Under the pieces are notes generated by a model. It had not been told where the DNA came from. It saw only the letters and a list, made by a program, of their open reading frames with translations, and did not search any database. A stretch of DNA of 64,000 bases. Source: Tetracladium setigerum. Its lineage: Eukaryota; Ascomycota; Leotiomycetes; Helotiales. The translations under genes were made by a program, and so were the position numbers. Below are positions 11,100-22,587 of the stretch, one piece after another. How positions within the stretch are numbered: the first letter of the stretch is position 1; each line of letters opens with the position of its first letter. The stretch lies in assembly GCA_031472005.1 (NCBI GenBank), contig PZJY01000013.1, positions 682,001 to 746,000 of the forward strand, given 5' to 3'.

Positions 11100-11690
11100 G
11101 CTCACCAACACCATGTATGAATCGTTCGAAGAAGGAGCAGCTTTTGTTCATAATTCCACCTACCCAGCAGCTCGAAATTTGTCCAGATTTTCCTATTATC
11201 CACCTGACCTATCTTTGAGGTCGTATCCAACACATCCCACTCCGTAACCCAACGTGTAAACTACTCGTCGACAAGCGAAAGAAAGCAAAGAAAGATAGCA
11301 ATTTACTATCTACTTCGAAATACAATCTCCTCAGGGCCAATTGATTTCGGCAATCAAGGTAGAGGTCTCTAGTATCTTGGGGAAGTTGAAAAACTCACAT
11401 TCAAGCAATATCGACACAGTCAGAATCAGAACGCTGCTGCTGCCTCCTCCACCACCAAGAGCGGCATCAACCCATCTTCGACAAAAACCAAGAAAACCGA
11501 GAGAACTGGCAAGGCATTGACAGCACTCAAAGAGCTTGGAATCGTGGAGGTGATGGAGAAATACCATCCGGTAAATGTCCCCTGCCCAAGCTTGGAGGGA
11601 TCGCGGCGGAGTGACGCGCCTTTTTCTGAGGACGGTGAGCCAACAACAAAACCGCACGAAAAGGTCCCAAATGTCTTACTTGGGTAGGTT
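11100..11690 (+). pseudogene. Possible remnant of an unknown plus-strand gene
   Basis: Two coding-like pieces lie in series. A clean 44-codon ATG frame starts at about 11113 (MYESFEEGAAFVHN...). A second open frame of about 94 codons ends at a TAG near 11682; it follows a plausible acceptor (GACACAG at about 11420) and contains Ala/Ser/Thr- then Lys-rich sequence followed by a helical segment (ALTALKELGIVEVMEKYHP). The pieces do not connect into one frame with splice sites that I can defend. No family is recognised. This could be a decayed gene, a lineage-specific gene with unrecognised introns, or chance. Confidence 0.2.
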
Positions 11691-13184
11691 TTCTAGCACG
11701 AGAAGACACACATCTACCACCAGAGAGCAGAAAAGGACACTGGGATAGCTTCCTTCTCTTCAAAATTAATGTTTTCCACATCTAGCGAAGAATCTGGGGA
11801 GGTTTTGGACTCCAAACTTACCCCGCGGTGGGGTACACTCGGTAGGAACTCACAAATTGAAAGCCGGTGAGTGTCTGGGGATGGATGATGGAGCACTGAT
11901 AAGAAACTCCATAAAAGTTCTTCCCAACACCATATTCAGGGCTCTTTGAAGGCCAATGACCATGTGGAACGGTCTCTCTGCATCTGCAGCTGCACAACGA
12001 GCCAGCTTTGCTGATCAAGCCAGTCCAGATGGGCGCCAAATGAATGCTCCGGAATATCTCCCTCACAAGACGATTGCCGGCAGTCCAAGAAGTCTTTTCC
12101 GAGCGTGTGGAATGTCCAGCACCCTCAAGAGGCTTCCAAATAGCCAGATAGACTAACAGCCATTTTCTCTCTTCTGCTAATCCTCTCAGATCTTAGATTG
12201 GAAGCGGAATTCAAAAATAACAGCGGGATCCGAAACTTCAGATTTCAGAATTGAAGCTCAATTGAAGCTCAATCTTCGGCTTGGAGACAAGGGGCAGCTT
12301 GTTCTTCCATCCACACCCCCAAAAGACACCCCACGATTTGCTCCGAACCGCTCCCGCAAGCCACAGCCGAGATCACGACGACTGAATTCACGAACTTACG
12401 AGCATCAGAAATCATTCTTGGAGATAAAAATTCGAATGCCACAAATCAAGTCTTGATTTACAATCATATTCAGCAAAGGAAAAGAAAGCTGGGAGTCTTT
12501 GTGATCCAATTCCATGGCAGCCGTCGCTGCTACAGAGGGCTGGTGCTGGTGGATCGCTCATAACTAGAGCTTTGAGATGTGCTGGAGTCTCATAGCAAGT
12601 GCGAAATGAGATTTATTTGCTTTGGACACAATTTGCGAACATGGATTTCGCAATGAATTACTTATGATATTTCATATTTGGTTTTTTGTTCGGGGACAGT
12701 GTGATTTGCCTTGGTGGTCTTACTACCTAGTATTCAGTTCGGGGTCAACTCGCTAAAAGTTCTGGTGTGGGGGACACTCGAAATTGCTGTCCATGGATAC
12801 TAGCTCCAAGTCACTCATTCTGTTTCTTTGACTTGGATTTTGAATTATGAATGATTCATCTTCTGCCGAGTTTTTTCAAAATTTAAATATATTATTCAAG
12901 CTATCCTTATGGCTATAGCAAGGTTGCGGCCATCCACGTCTGTTCGGTCGGGAGAACCCTGGGAAAATATTTGTTTGGGTAGAGTATTGCAACGGAGTAT
13001 TTCAAAAACATCAAATTTAACATCAGTCCCTCAGTGAAGGATTGATGGTGAATCTTTCCAGTACATTCCGTTCTTTCTTATCAATGGCGTCTAGAAATTT
13101 CAAGTAGAATTTTAACCTTCCTCTACAGGTTCTATATTCTGGAACTTGACATCCAACCTAGCATTTCAATCACAAAGATTCTGT
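11691..13184. other. Gene-free intergenic region
   Basis: About 1.5 kb with only short, unconvincing ORFs. The AT content rises between roughly 12600 and 13100. Nothing recognisable was seen. Confidence 0.45.
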
Positions 13185-14227
13185 TCACACCCACAATCCA
13201 TAGTCTGGAGATGTCCAATATAGCCACAATATAACCACCTGCCAAACAAGCGTACAAGCCAGAAATCCTTGAACTATCGCCGAGTTCCTCCTGTTATTGA
13301 AGGCCGATTTTCTCTTCAATTGCCACGGAAAAAGTCCCGTCAGAAGTATGGAAAACAGAGGCACGAATATCCAAGGCAGAATAATCAACGCGTTGTTACT
13401 CAACAGCCAGCTTGTAGGGCCATGCGATAGCCACATATCACAACCAAACCGATATCTTAATTCTAGCCAATAGTGTTTCCAGACGTGAAGAGGATATAGT
13501 CCTAAACATAACGTCGATAGGACAAGAAGGACCCATATCCGATATCTTCTTGCGTGCCTTCGTCGTTGCGCAATCAAATCTGCCCAGAGGAAGGAAAGTT
13601 GGAATATCAATAGTGCCAAAGGTACGACGCGCGACACAGATCTCCTCTCGTTATAAAACGAAGAATCTGCAGCTAAGTAAATGGCATGGCAGCCGTGTCT
13701 ATCGCCCCAAAATCCGGTCCAGGTGGTATTCCAAAGCATCTCAATTTTTCTCTTGAAAGACTCATCTTCGACCTTTTTAGCGAAGATGTTCAGCTTCTTT
13801 GTCTAGCAATTATGATAATTCAGCATCAGATCTTCTTCAACAGCTCAACCAACCTCCTTTTGCGACATCTTCAACGCACCTCTTGCGACTGAGTCTGTTC
13901 AAAATTCTGATAAGCACTGAGAAATAGGCCCGTAGCACTAATTCGATTCGCTAGCCTCGCCTGTTCGTTGGCGATCTTTGCTTCTCGGTTTGCAGCCGCG
14001 CTTTGCTGAATCGTTATTACGCCGAAACAGAGGGCTGAGGTGAGCCCGACGATTCCGAGGATGGTGTTGCAGATGCTGAGATATAGAGTTAGGTCTCGTC
14101 TGGGTTGGGATGGCGGTTGGTACTGGGGCTCCTCCAGAGCGCTGGCTTTTTGTAAGGGAGTTTGGGGCTGGATGATTTGCTTGTGAGAATCGTTGATTAC
14201 TTCTTCTGTCTCTGCCTTTACCGCCAT
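13185..14227 (-). CDS. Multi-pass membrane protein, unknown function
   Basis: Two exons, 14227-13880 and 13802-13185, with a phase-0 intron (donor GTGCGT, acceptor GCTAG), giving 321 residues. The polar N-terminus (to about residue 45) is followed by a first membrane segment around NTILGIVGLTSALCFGVITI, then an Ala/Glu/Arg-rich helix (about 70-95) that looks like a short coiled coil or cytosolic linker. After the splice come further hydrophobic segments: PLALLIFQLSFLWADLI, IWVLLVLSTLCLGLY, ALIILPWIFVPLFSILLTGL and a last one near the C-terminus (LVWQVVILWLYW). There is no signal peptide in the classical sense. I do not recognise the family. The splice was accepted because it keeps one frame through a charged region (TKKLNIFAKKVEDESFKR) with good coding character. 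Confidence 0.7.
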
Positions 14228-15239
14228 AGCGAAGATATTACGGGGATGGAAGACACATTAACGACGGATTAGACTCGTAGAAATCATTTATGAGGATTCA
14301 GGATAAAAAATTGTGGAAAGAATGTGATAACTTAGAAGGGTAGGAGGGGACATGCTCCGCAGAGGTTGGCACAAGCCTGAGAAGCCTCACTGCCTGCGCC
14401 TCCACCATTTGCACCACTACCCGCCCGGGGAGGCTTTCTCCTGCGATTCCATTACCCGCTCTCCCAAAACACAGAGATTCCACAGAGATTCCATAGAAAT
14501 TCCATCGGGACACACTCCCCTACCCGAACTCTGATGCGCATTTGGCCACAACCCGCTGTGGCTGACATGTGTCGAGTTTGCTCTGCAGAAATCGTGGGCT
14601 TTTGGCTGCACCAGCCACAGAGAGGTAGGTATGTACAAGTAAAGAAGTTTAGTTTATAACTATAGATGCACTAGCGTTATCATTGGACCTTATTACGTAG
14701 ATTTGCTTATATGATCAATTTTGAGACATTCTTTCATCAAACTTTCTTCTTTCAACTTTGTATCCGGTTCTTACAATTCTCATTTGGTACACGCCTTTTT
14801 TCCATGGTCGGCTGCCTGCATTAACCAGAATTCCAACACTTAAAAAACTAATGGAACACTTTGAGCACTTTCGGCCTCCACCTTCCGCACTTCCTAGCTG
14901 TGCAGAACATCTCTGCCTGCAGTAGCAGGGATTCTAACACTTTGCATCTAAGGCTCAGAATTGACATCGCGGCAGTTTTTCCTCCACCTTTATTATCACC
15001 TTGTCTGGAATATTTGTGGAACAGCACAGCAAGCGTAAAACCAGAGGAGAGATGTTTGTTATATAAAAATACAAATTGCAAGTCCGTCTGAGACCTTCGG
15101 GTATACTTCCAAACTCCAGAACTCCCCAAGTTGCTTCAAAATCACAGCCACAAACTCCAGAGTTGAGATTATCTCCCTCTCCCAATACACGTTCTCCACA
15201 CTGGCCATCTTACAAGCTTTCTTTAATCACCATAACCTC
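14228..15239. other. Gene-free intergenic region
   Basis: About 1 kb with short ORFs on both strands that overlap each other and show no conserved features. The left part should include the promoter of the membrane protein gene at 13185-14227. Confidence 0.45.
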
Positions 15240-15647
15240 TCAAAACGGACTTCCAAACGATCGCTCGTTAACAGAATGCTCAGGATCAGCTTCCTTTGCA
15301 GAACCCTCCCTCTCCCCATCACCCTGCAAGCCCTTGCCCTCTACCACATCTTCCTTACTTCCACTCCTCTCATCCATGTCCTTCACACCACTTTTCACAT
15401 TACTCCCATCCCCATCCTCACTCTTAAAATCTCCCTCATCCTCCCTCAAAACACCACCCACCCCCTCCTCACTTCCATCCCCAGGCGCCTCAAGTTCAAA
15501 AACTTCATCGCCACCTCTCCCATCACCCAATTGCGCTGAGGGCTTTAAATACTGCTGTTTTGCTCTTGCAAGCTGGACTTTATGTATTAATGCGTTTGGG
15601 TGACTTGCTTTGGAGGCAATTTGGCGGAGGATGTTTGGGAGACTCAT
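15240..15647 (-). CDS. Small acidic hypothetical protein
   Basis: Single-exon frame of 135 residues starting MSLPNILRQIASKASHPNAL. I chose this ATG over an upstream in-frame one (15872) because the preceding 75 codons are low-quality and lack coding character. The first 40 residues form a basic amphipathic helix region that could be a mitochondrial targeting sequence. The remainder is strongly Glu/Asp/Gly/Ser-rich and probably disordered. It is not recognised as any known family. The antisense strand also has open frames, as expected from this composition, so coding status is moderate. Confidence 0.4.
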   Translation of the reverse strand: MSLPNILRQIASKASHPNALIHKVQLARAKQQYLKPSAQLGDGRGGDEVFELEAPGDGSEEGVGGVLREDEGDFKSEDGDGSNVKSGVKDMDERSGSKEDVVEGKGLQGDGEREGSAKEADPEHSVNERSFGSPF

Positions 15648-16839
15648 TGTTGGGAGACAGATAATGGGGATGGTGAGCAGTTTTGGAGGAGGGAAGAGAA
15701 GGTTTGGTGTTAGGAGGGAGGCAGGAGGTAAATTGTGGTTGTAGCTGAGATCGGATGGTTTGAGATAATTTGTAGTGTCGATGATGAGATGGACGGAGAG
15801 AAGCAATGCAGGGTTACAATTGCTGGCTTGGGACTGACGTGAGAATGTAATTCCTGTGAAAGACGTGAACACGATAAATCACAACCTCAACAAAGGATTT
15901 CTGAGATGAGATCAAGATGAAATTCTGATAGAAAATACAATCTGAAGATGAAGAACGTATATTAATGAGAGTTGCAATTTGAGGAAGCAGATGGAAATCA
16001 TTCGTTCTCTTCAATACGACGCTACAAGCTTGGCGGTATCAAAATACGCGTATTGAAGTTGTTGGCACGTGACCTACTCGCTCTGAGCTGATTATGAGGT
16101 CGTAGCAAGTATGAGATGTTGGTATCTGCTTGCATATCTTTCATTCTCTGACTGAAAATCAAATATTAATCATAATATCAAACCAATTTTGTAGTTGTTG
16201 ATAGACACCATATCCGTGTTCAAGTCTACGACTTGAGGAGCTAGTCCCCTGCAGTTCACCCTTTGCTCCCCGTTGTTTATTTCGTCAATCGCAATACTTT
16301 CACTTTTAAATTGCCATCGATAGTTGTACCTGCTACTCTGATACTCTACCTGCTATACGTTGTTCAACTTTCCACAATGTTGTTTTCTCCACTTCACTTC
16401 AGCGCCGCTCCCTCCACAAACTCTGACAGCCTGCTACAGTTCAAACCGAATATAAAAGAGGGCTGAAATACTCTCTACTCCGCCAAAGACGTCTCACAGA
16501 GAGCGTCAAAAGAACACCACTCTTTAACACCTGAGGAGATTGCTGCATGGTGAGGAAGAGTATTACGATCTGTGCAAATCCCCCCACCACTGATTCGACA
16601 AGACTCCGCTCCTTGCTAGTTCAAGGTCTGTCAGAATTCCAATCACAAACTACCTCAACCGAAAACAGGCCAAATCAGCAAAGGTCGTCTCAAAATACCA
16701 TTGAATTTGCAAAAAATCAATCATCGTTTCTGTTGCTGTTGTCGAACCCACGGTCACTTTTTTCTTGTTTTTCTGTTCCCGATTTCACATTCCGCCGCTA
16801 TCGATTTCCTACTCTCATTATTGAATCATATCGTCTTGC
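15648..16839. other. Gene-free intergenic region
   Basis: About 1.2 kb. Several ORFs on the plus strand (for example near 16263 and 16547) have no recognisable domain or signal and no splice partners. Confidence 0.4.
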
Positions 16840-17879
16840 CTTTCTATGCAGGGTCATACAAGATTTGACAATCACATATGATGTCAACATTAATCCACTT
16901 AATAAGTGGCATCCGTGGTACTTGATACCAGAAATCAGACAGGCTTTCGCCTTGTTGGTAAGTGGCCTTTATGTTGAGGATCCTGGCTTTCATGTAGACC
17001 AGCAATCTAAAGCATAGGTCACCGGCGGCCTCGTATGTCAGATTGCCCATTCTATAAATATTAGTACTTGGGCACATTCGATAAATCACGTTTTGTGTTC
17101 TTACCTTGTGTCCATTTCAAGGGTCAATGTCTCAATCTCAAGCACATGGCTTGTGTAGGGGAGTAATGTGCAATGCCGTGTTATTCTTTCCAAGTTCGAC
17201 TCTGGCTTTGATTTTGGCCCGCAAGTCCGATCCATCATGGCCGAAACAAGTATGGTGTAGCAATGCGCGCGCGAGTGCTTGTCATTACGTTTTGCCAACG
17301 GGATCTGCTCTATCACGATGTTAAATACCATGCGTTTGGTCTCTCAGTGGATAAAGTTGTCAATGATAAGGGGGTATTGGTATGGCGCTAGCATATCTTG
17401 GATGCTTCCCTGTCTGAAGAGTAAGCGATGAGAAACGAGGAGGGACGGAGACACAAACCTGGGTTTGTTTGGAACGGAAGGGAAGTTTTGCGGGGCGTTT
17501 GATCCTCCTGGTAGGATGAAAAAGAGTGGGAGGTGACGGAGCAATTAAAGAGGAGTGGTCGATAGGGTGAACGGATAGTGATCCTCATTCCCAAGATCCT
17601 TTTCACTGAGGTCTTGGTCTTGTTCTTGGTGTTACCACCCTTGTTGCCAACCTTCTTGTCCTTCGTGGAGGTGCTTCCCTACTTCTCAGCCCTTTTGTTA
17701 GGGTTACGGGCACGTGAGGGGTATATGGCGATATGTGCAAATGATAAATGATCGAATCGTGACAGTAGGCTCTGGTACTCAGAAAAGAAGAAGAATACCG
17801 ATCGAAAAGCAGGCCAGAGGGCCCCTACTAAACACAGAGCCAAAAGAAAACGGGCCCGGAAGCCATCAGATAGATGCAT
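16840..17879 (-). pseudogene. Probable decayed gene, unknown family
   Basis: Minus-strand reading from about 17880 down to 16840 gives a series of coding-like blocks interrupted by stops. A Lys-rich block (about 17700-17580) follows an in-frame TAG. Another block ends IIDNFIH at a TGA, and the same frame continues immediately with ETKRMVFNIVIEQIPLAKRN. A phase-2 intron (donor GTAAGA, branch CTAAT, acceptor TATAG, about 17103-17052) then joins LEMDTR to MGNLTYEAAGDL. Continuity on both sides of the TGA, plus the fitting splice, argues for a once-functional protein now disabled. I do not recognise the family. Confidence 0.3.
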
Positions 17880-20172
17880 GGCCGGATAAGCTATCGACTA
17901 CATTCAATGATGGATGCATCGGCCTTGGTCCGTACCAGTAGAGTGGGGGTAGTGGAAGTGATTCTGATGGCCATCACAGCACAGGTGGTTCGAGTTTTCA
18001 GCTAGTTCTCGCCATGGTTTGACTGGGGGACGGACTTGGCCAACTTCTCTCTTAGGAAGGAAACAAACGATCTTTTATTTTAGAGCAAGGGAACATTCTG
18101 CCGGTTTCACTTATAGACATTTTTAGTTGTTAGTGGCAAGTGTTCTTTCCCAAGAACTGGAAATTTCACGCGGAAGGCTGAGTAGTTCATAAAGAAGCAG
18201 TTGATTCGCAATGGTAGCCGAATATAACTTTTCAAATTGACCAAATGCCCGCAGGCTGTTTTTGTTTAAATGCCCGTAGGCGAGTGTCAAGAAAAGAGAA
18301 GGAGTCGCACTAAGCAACGATCATGTGTGGAGTACCCCGGAGCTAATCCCGATTTAAGCTATACTCCGTCATCCCGACCGCCCTGACTACCTCGACTCCC
18401 TCTTTTCTCCTTCGTCGTCTCTCTCTCTCACTCTCTGTTCTTGATACTCTCGTCGAATACGAAGAACGTCGAGTGCAGGCAAGAGTCTAAGAGTCGAGGG
18501 TAAGAATCGAGTGCAAGCAAGAGTCGTACTTTTACAATTTTTATATATTATATATTCGTACTTTAATTAAAAAATAAGATAGATTTTCGTACATTAGGTG
18601 AAAATAGGTGTTTACGAGCTGACGTATCTAAAGCTTGCCGTACAATCCAACTTTCAAATTCTTCCTCCGGTAACACTGCTACGAAAGTGTGCAGCCGAAG
18701 CACGAAGAACTAACAAGCTCAATATCCTCCCTCAACCTTTCCCCGCTTTTCCTGCCGGCCTCCGCGAGCCCAAGAGTTTTTAACTTCCTAGGTGTTGTCT
18801 TCTAACCACTGAGGAGCCTTTAAAGCCCCATCTCGGGAGTGGAAACATCCGTTGCATAATTGCCGTAGTATCCTGTCGTGTTCTTTTGTGCGGCACAGTA
18901 TTTAAAGCTCCACGCCTTGGGACATGAACTTTGGTAGATTGCTTGATGTCGAGACCTAGGTACATATCATCAAAGCTCCACAATATGCCTTCGCTTACTA
19001 ACTCTAAAAGGGGCATAGGAAGGAACCATGTACCTATAACACGGGCAGGGGCGACCGCTGTGCCCGCCGTTGGCGCCCGCTATGCGGCAGCTCATGTACT
19101 TGGCTACCGTCACGCTTAAGTTTCTTTGGTCTCCTCATATGGTTGCCTAGTCCTTATCTTCTGTATTTGCATTGCAGCTTGTTTCTCCAGGCGGCTTTGA
19201 GCCGTCGAGATTAGAAAAGCGGGATCCAAATGGCATTGCAGTGGGATAATCACTTGATCGGCACTTCTGTACCATACCTCTGTCCTTGCAACTGCATGTT
19301 TGATTGTTTTGGAAGCATCTTAGGAAGGGAGAATGGCTGCCTGGAATAGTTGTTCCTCGCAACTCATAGGGATTGCACTCCTGCAGAACTTTCAGCCTTT
19401 TCCTATCGCGAAGCTGGGCTCTAACGAGTTGTTCGGCAACCTAGTAAATAAAAGGCTGTCTGACGTGGGTGGTTGATTGGTTGAGAACTGTCCCTCATGT
19501 TGAGCCTCGACCTGTTCTCTCTACGTCAAGCAGAGAAAGCTCCGTAGGATGGGCAAGCACGAGTATACTTGCTGTCATTCGTTTTCTCTGCATCACCGTG
19601 CCTATTATCTAGACTCCTAGCTGTGGTGATGTCGTCGTTGTATCTTCACCAGCAGTGCTAAACGACTGGCGCACCTATAACTACTGACAGTGTTGACACG
19701 CAAAGTGGTCAACTGCTAGTCAAAGTGCTGGTTCTTAGCAGAGCGTATGGGCTTGCAGGTAATCTGACAGGAAGGAGTTCCAACTCTTGGAGGATACTGG
19801 CTGCTAGATGACGCTGTAGAAGATTTTCCAAACGTCCGACTCCATCTCGTCCATTAACGGGACTGCATTATCCCCTTTTGGCAATTGCTTTCAACTGCAT
19901 TTGACAACTGGCAGCGCATGTTGCTGGTTAAGCATCCATCAATTCATGGATAGAGGCCAAGATGCGCTACGTTGTGGGCCAGGACGGCAGGAGGTGATTG
20001 CCAAGCTTCCTTTCTGGAGAATCCTTTCGAGCAAACACTACCTATATCTCAGCACTCTCGCCCATGATTTCATCAGCTCTAACATCACGCCTTCCTCACC
20101 GTAAAGAAATCTCAGACTATTTCAAAGACTCACCCAATTCTTAATCGTCCTCCGCAATCACCAGTCCTCAAC
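17880..20172. other. Gene-free region with short imperfect repeats
   Basis: About 2.3 kb. A CT-rich tract lies at about 18400-18440, imperfect repeats of a CGAGTGCARGCAAGAGTC unit at about 18466-18530, and an AT-rich tract at about 18536-18595. Between 18600 and 19020 both strands have ORFs with faint coding character but no recognised domain; old transposon sequence is possible but unproven. Confidence 0.35.
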
Positions 20173-20968
20173 ATGAAGTCCTTCATCATTCCAGCCCTTA
20201 CCCTCCTAGGCCTGACGGTAAGTTAGAGGAATAAGCCCCGGCGGGATTTAGTGCTCGGAAAGCTTACTCAAGCAAGGCTCTCTGCGCTGCCCTTCCAGAA
20301 GGCGCGTATCTCCGCCGAGCAGATGAGCTCTCATCCGACGACATGAGCAACCTCTCCGACCTAGTTGTGACCAACGATGCTCTCCCGGGACAGACCTTCT
20401 ACGGGTCTGCCGAGTCCATCTACAACCAAATCAATGCAATTGACCCCACGATTCTTGCCAGTCAAAACTCAACCTCAGCCTTAGAGACCAGGCAGGGGGG
20501 CCGACTTCTGTAAGTCCAATTTGCATCCTTTGACCAGATTAGTAGGACTTGTGAAGGGAGTGCATGACTGATTGTCCTCCTCGGTCACAGATCAACTGCA
20601 ATTGGGGCGCCTGGGTACCGCAATGGTTCAATTGTATCGAGGGCATCGACTACCTTCAGCGATTGGGTGACTCCCTCTGTGGCGTGAACCCTCATCCAGC
20701 CTGTGCGCGTGTCAGCTGCTCGCGAACTTGTGGAATGTTCTTTTGCAACAAGGTATGAAACTCCCCTCCAGTGTTTACTTGTGGGTTATACTCGATGGGC
20801 TCGACAGCTGATCACTAACAGTTGAGCATCCCACTCCGTACTCGATGTGGAGACATCCCTCGTGATATCAACGACGTCGCCAGCCGCTGTATCGATGTCT
20901 TTGGTCGTGTGAAGGGTGCGAAGGATTATGGAGGCCACTTCATTGCATTGGGTCACAACAACTGCTAG
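20173..20968 (+). CDS. Small secreted cysteine-rich protein, effector-like
   Basis: Four exons, 20173-20217, 20277-20509, 20557-20752 and 20822-20968, encode 206 residues in one frame. Exon 1 plus the start of exon 2 encode a secretion signal (MKSFIIPALTLLGLTALCAA). The mature protein begins with a polar stretch and a possible dibasic/Arg processing context (SALETRQGG). The C-terminal half has 12 cysteines, in segments such as ECMTDC, INCNWGAW, SLCG, ACARVSCSRTC, FFCNK, TRCGD, SRCID and the final HNNC. No known enzyme motif is present. Small size, signal peptide, even cysteine count and a gene-sparse setting next to another small secreted protein fit a candidate apoplastic effector or surface protein, but this is inference. 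The exon 3 acceptor (GTGAAG) was chosen because it alone keeps the frame. Confidence 0.7.
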
Positions 20969-21921
20969 AGCATGTGTACTCGCTCTTGGATTTTTTCTCT
21001 GTGAGTCCAATCTGCATCCATCGTCATATGTATCTTACTGACCACCATCACAGAGTTTTTGGGGATGCTGGGTATTGGAGGCCTTGCAACAATTCAGCTC
21101 GCCCGTCAAAATTTACTCTTTAGAGCTTCTCTTCCTGAATTTCGTTATTAGCTTGGAAGGCATACAAACTTGGACTTTTCGGGGTACGACAGTCACTTGG
21201 ACATCTGAGAGACTCGGAGACGTCTGAGCTCTCGTTCATGGTAGTGGTCTGATTCTATTCTACCTTATACGTTTATAGTGCATTCTGTCGCTCTTTTCGG
21301 AATCGCTACAAAGCAATGTTACCTCTTTTTCAGTTACCCTGTGTCTCTGTGACTGCGAATCCTCCTTCCTGGGGCGGTAGTTGATTCACAATGGCAATTT
21401 GACATCGTCTATCCTGCCTCTTTCCATGAGAACCATTATTATCATGTAGGTAGGTAGATAACCAAGCCGGATAACCGGACTTGGCAGCGAAGGAAAATAC
21501 TAGCAAATGCGAAAAAAGGAACCTTGTGGTCCGAGGTGTTCTTGAATAACAATCTATAATTGTTTAAATCCAGAACCGTTCTCAACGTTAACACAAGGAT
21601 TAAAATCCTTAAACGGTAAAAGGACCTCCTAAATAGTAAAAAGACTGTTACACCACTGCTTCCCGCCAAGGTAACAATGAATGAAAGGGGACAGGCATGT
21701 TATCCAAAGGATCAATAAACATTAGAAACTTAGTGTTGCCTAGCTGCAGTACATTTAGCCACGATCCACCTTCCTCACAGAGATGTGGAATGTTCTCATT
21801 ATCAACATCCTAACACAATCCTCGACTAGATTGTGAAAGTGGATCGAAGCATCATCATATTTCGATCCTCGATGTTCGGCCTTCCATTGATGAGAGCATG
21901 CAAATTATGGAATCTGGAAAG
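20969..21921. other. Gene-free region
   Basis: About 950 bp between two small secreted-protein genes on the same strand. A short inverted repeat (AAGGATT/AATCCTT) lies around 21593-21610. No gene seen. Confidence 0.45.
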
Positions 21922-21927
21922 TATAAA
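21922..21927 (+). promoter_or_regulatory. TATA box of the CVNH gene
   Basis: TATAAA lies 134 bp upstream of the CVNH start codon, in a position compatible with a core promoter and a leader of about 100 nt. The assignment is by motif and spacing only. Confidence 0.45.
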
Positions 21928-22060
21928 GACATGCTACATCACTGCACATTGGTAAGTTTCATCTGATTATCTTGTCATATCGCCTCGATCTCCCTTTTGC
22001 CTCATCTTGTACGACAAACCAAACCAGTTCAACCCAACCTTCACCTGACTACGATCCACT

Positions 22061-22587
22061 ATGCGGTACCTCGGCCTTCTATCTTTCATACTGCTCAGCT
22101 TGCATTCCGCTTTCGTACTGGGTGACCGTTTTCATGAAACATGTAAATCGACCAAGTTGAACGGCGGAATCTTGAGCGCTGAGTGTAGGCAACCCTCCGG
22201 AGCTTACCATTACACAGAGATGAACCTGGATGTGCGTATTGGCAACTTCAATGGACGACTGAGGGTATGTACCCTGTTCCCAACACCTTCCCATGAATCA
22301 TTTTAGGAAATATCTATATCTTTACTGACCATCCGATTTCATATAGTGGGGATCATCTGGGTTTAGGGCTTCTTGCAACTCTGTACGCCTCTCCATCAAC
22401 GCTCTAGCCGCAGGCGGCCACACACTTTTATCAGGAAATTGTAGGATGGACTCTGGCATATACGCTGTGGGTACTACTATTGACCTAAGTATGTTGTAAC
22501 CATAATCTTATCTGAAGGCTGTGTTCACAACTCACCTCTTTTACTCAAGGCAACGTCATAAGCAACATCAATGGGAACCTCACCTAG
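22061..22587 (+). CDS. Secreted cyanovirin-N homology (CVNH) protein
   Basis: Small secreted lectin-like protein; CVNH domains bind mannose-type glycans in characterised members. Exons 22061-22264, 22347-22488 and 22550-22587 give 127 residues. Residues 1-21 are a signal peptide (MRYLGLLSFILLSLHSAFVL). The two tandem CVNH repeats are visible. The first has CKSTKLNGGILSAEC followed by LDVRIGNFNGRLRWG. The second has SCNSVRLSINAL, then LLSGNCRMDSG and IDLSNVISNINGNL. Paired cysteines are in the expected places. Length is right for one CVNH fold. The introns fall between repeats and near the C-terminus. Role is unknown; cell-wall glycan binding or interaction with a host or competitor is plausible. 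Confidence 0.9.

Noticed and set aside
18361..18600. LTR or transposon terminal sequence in the repeat-bearing region
   Set aside because: Repeats are short and imperfect; no terminal inverted repeat pair, target-site duplication or transposase/polymerase motif could be found.
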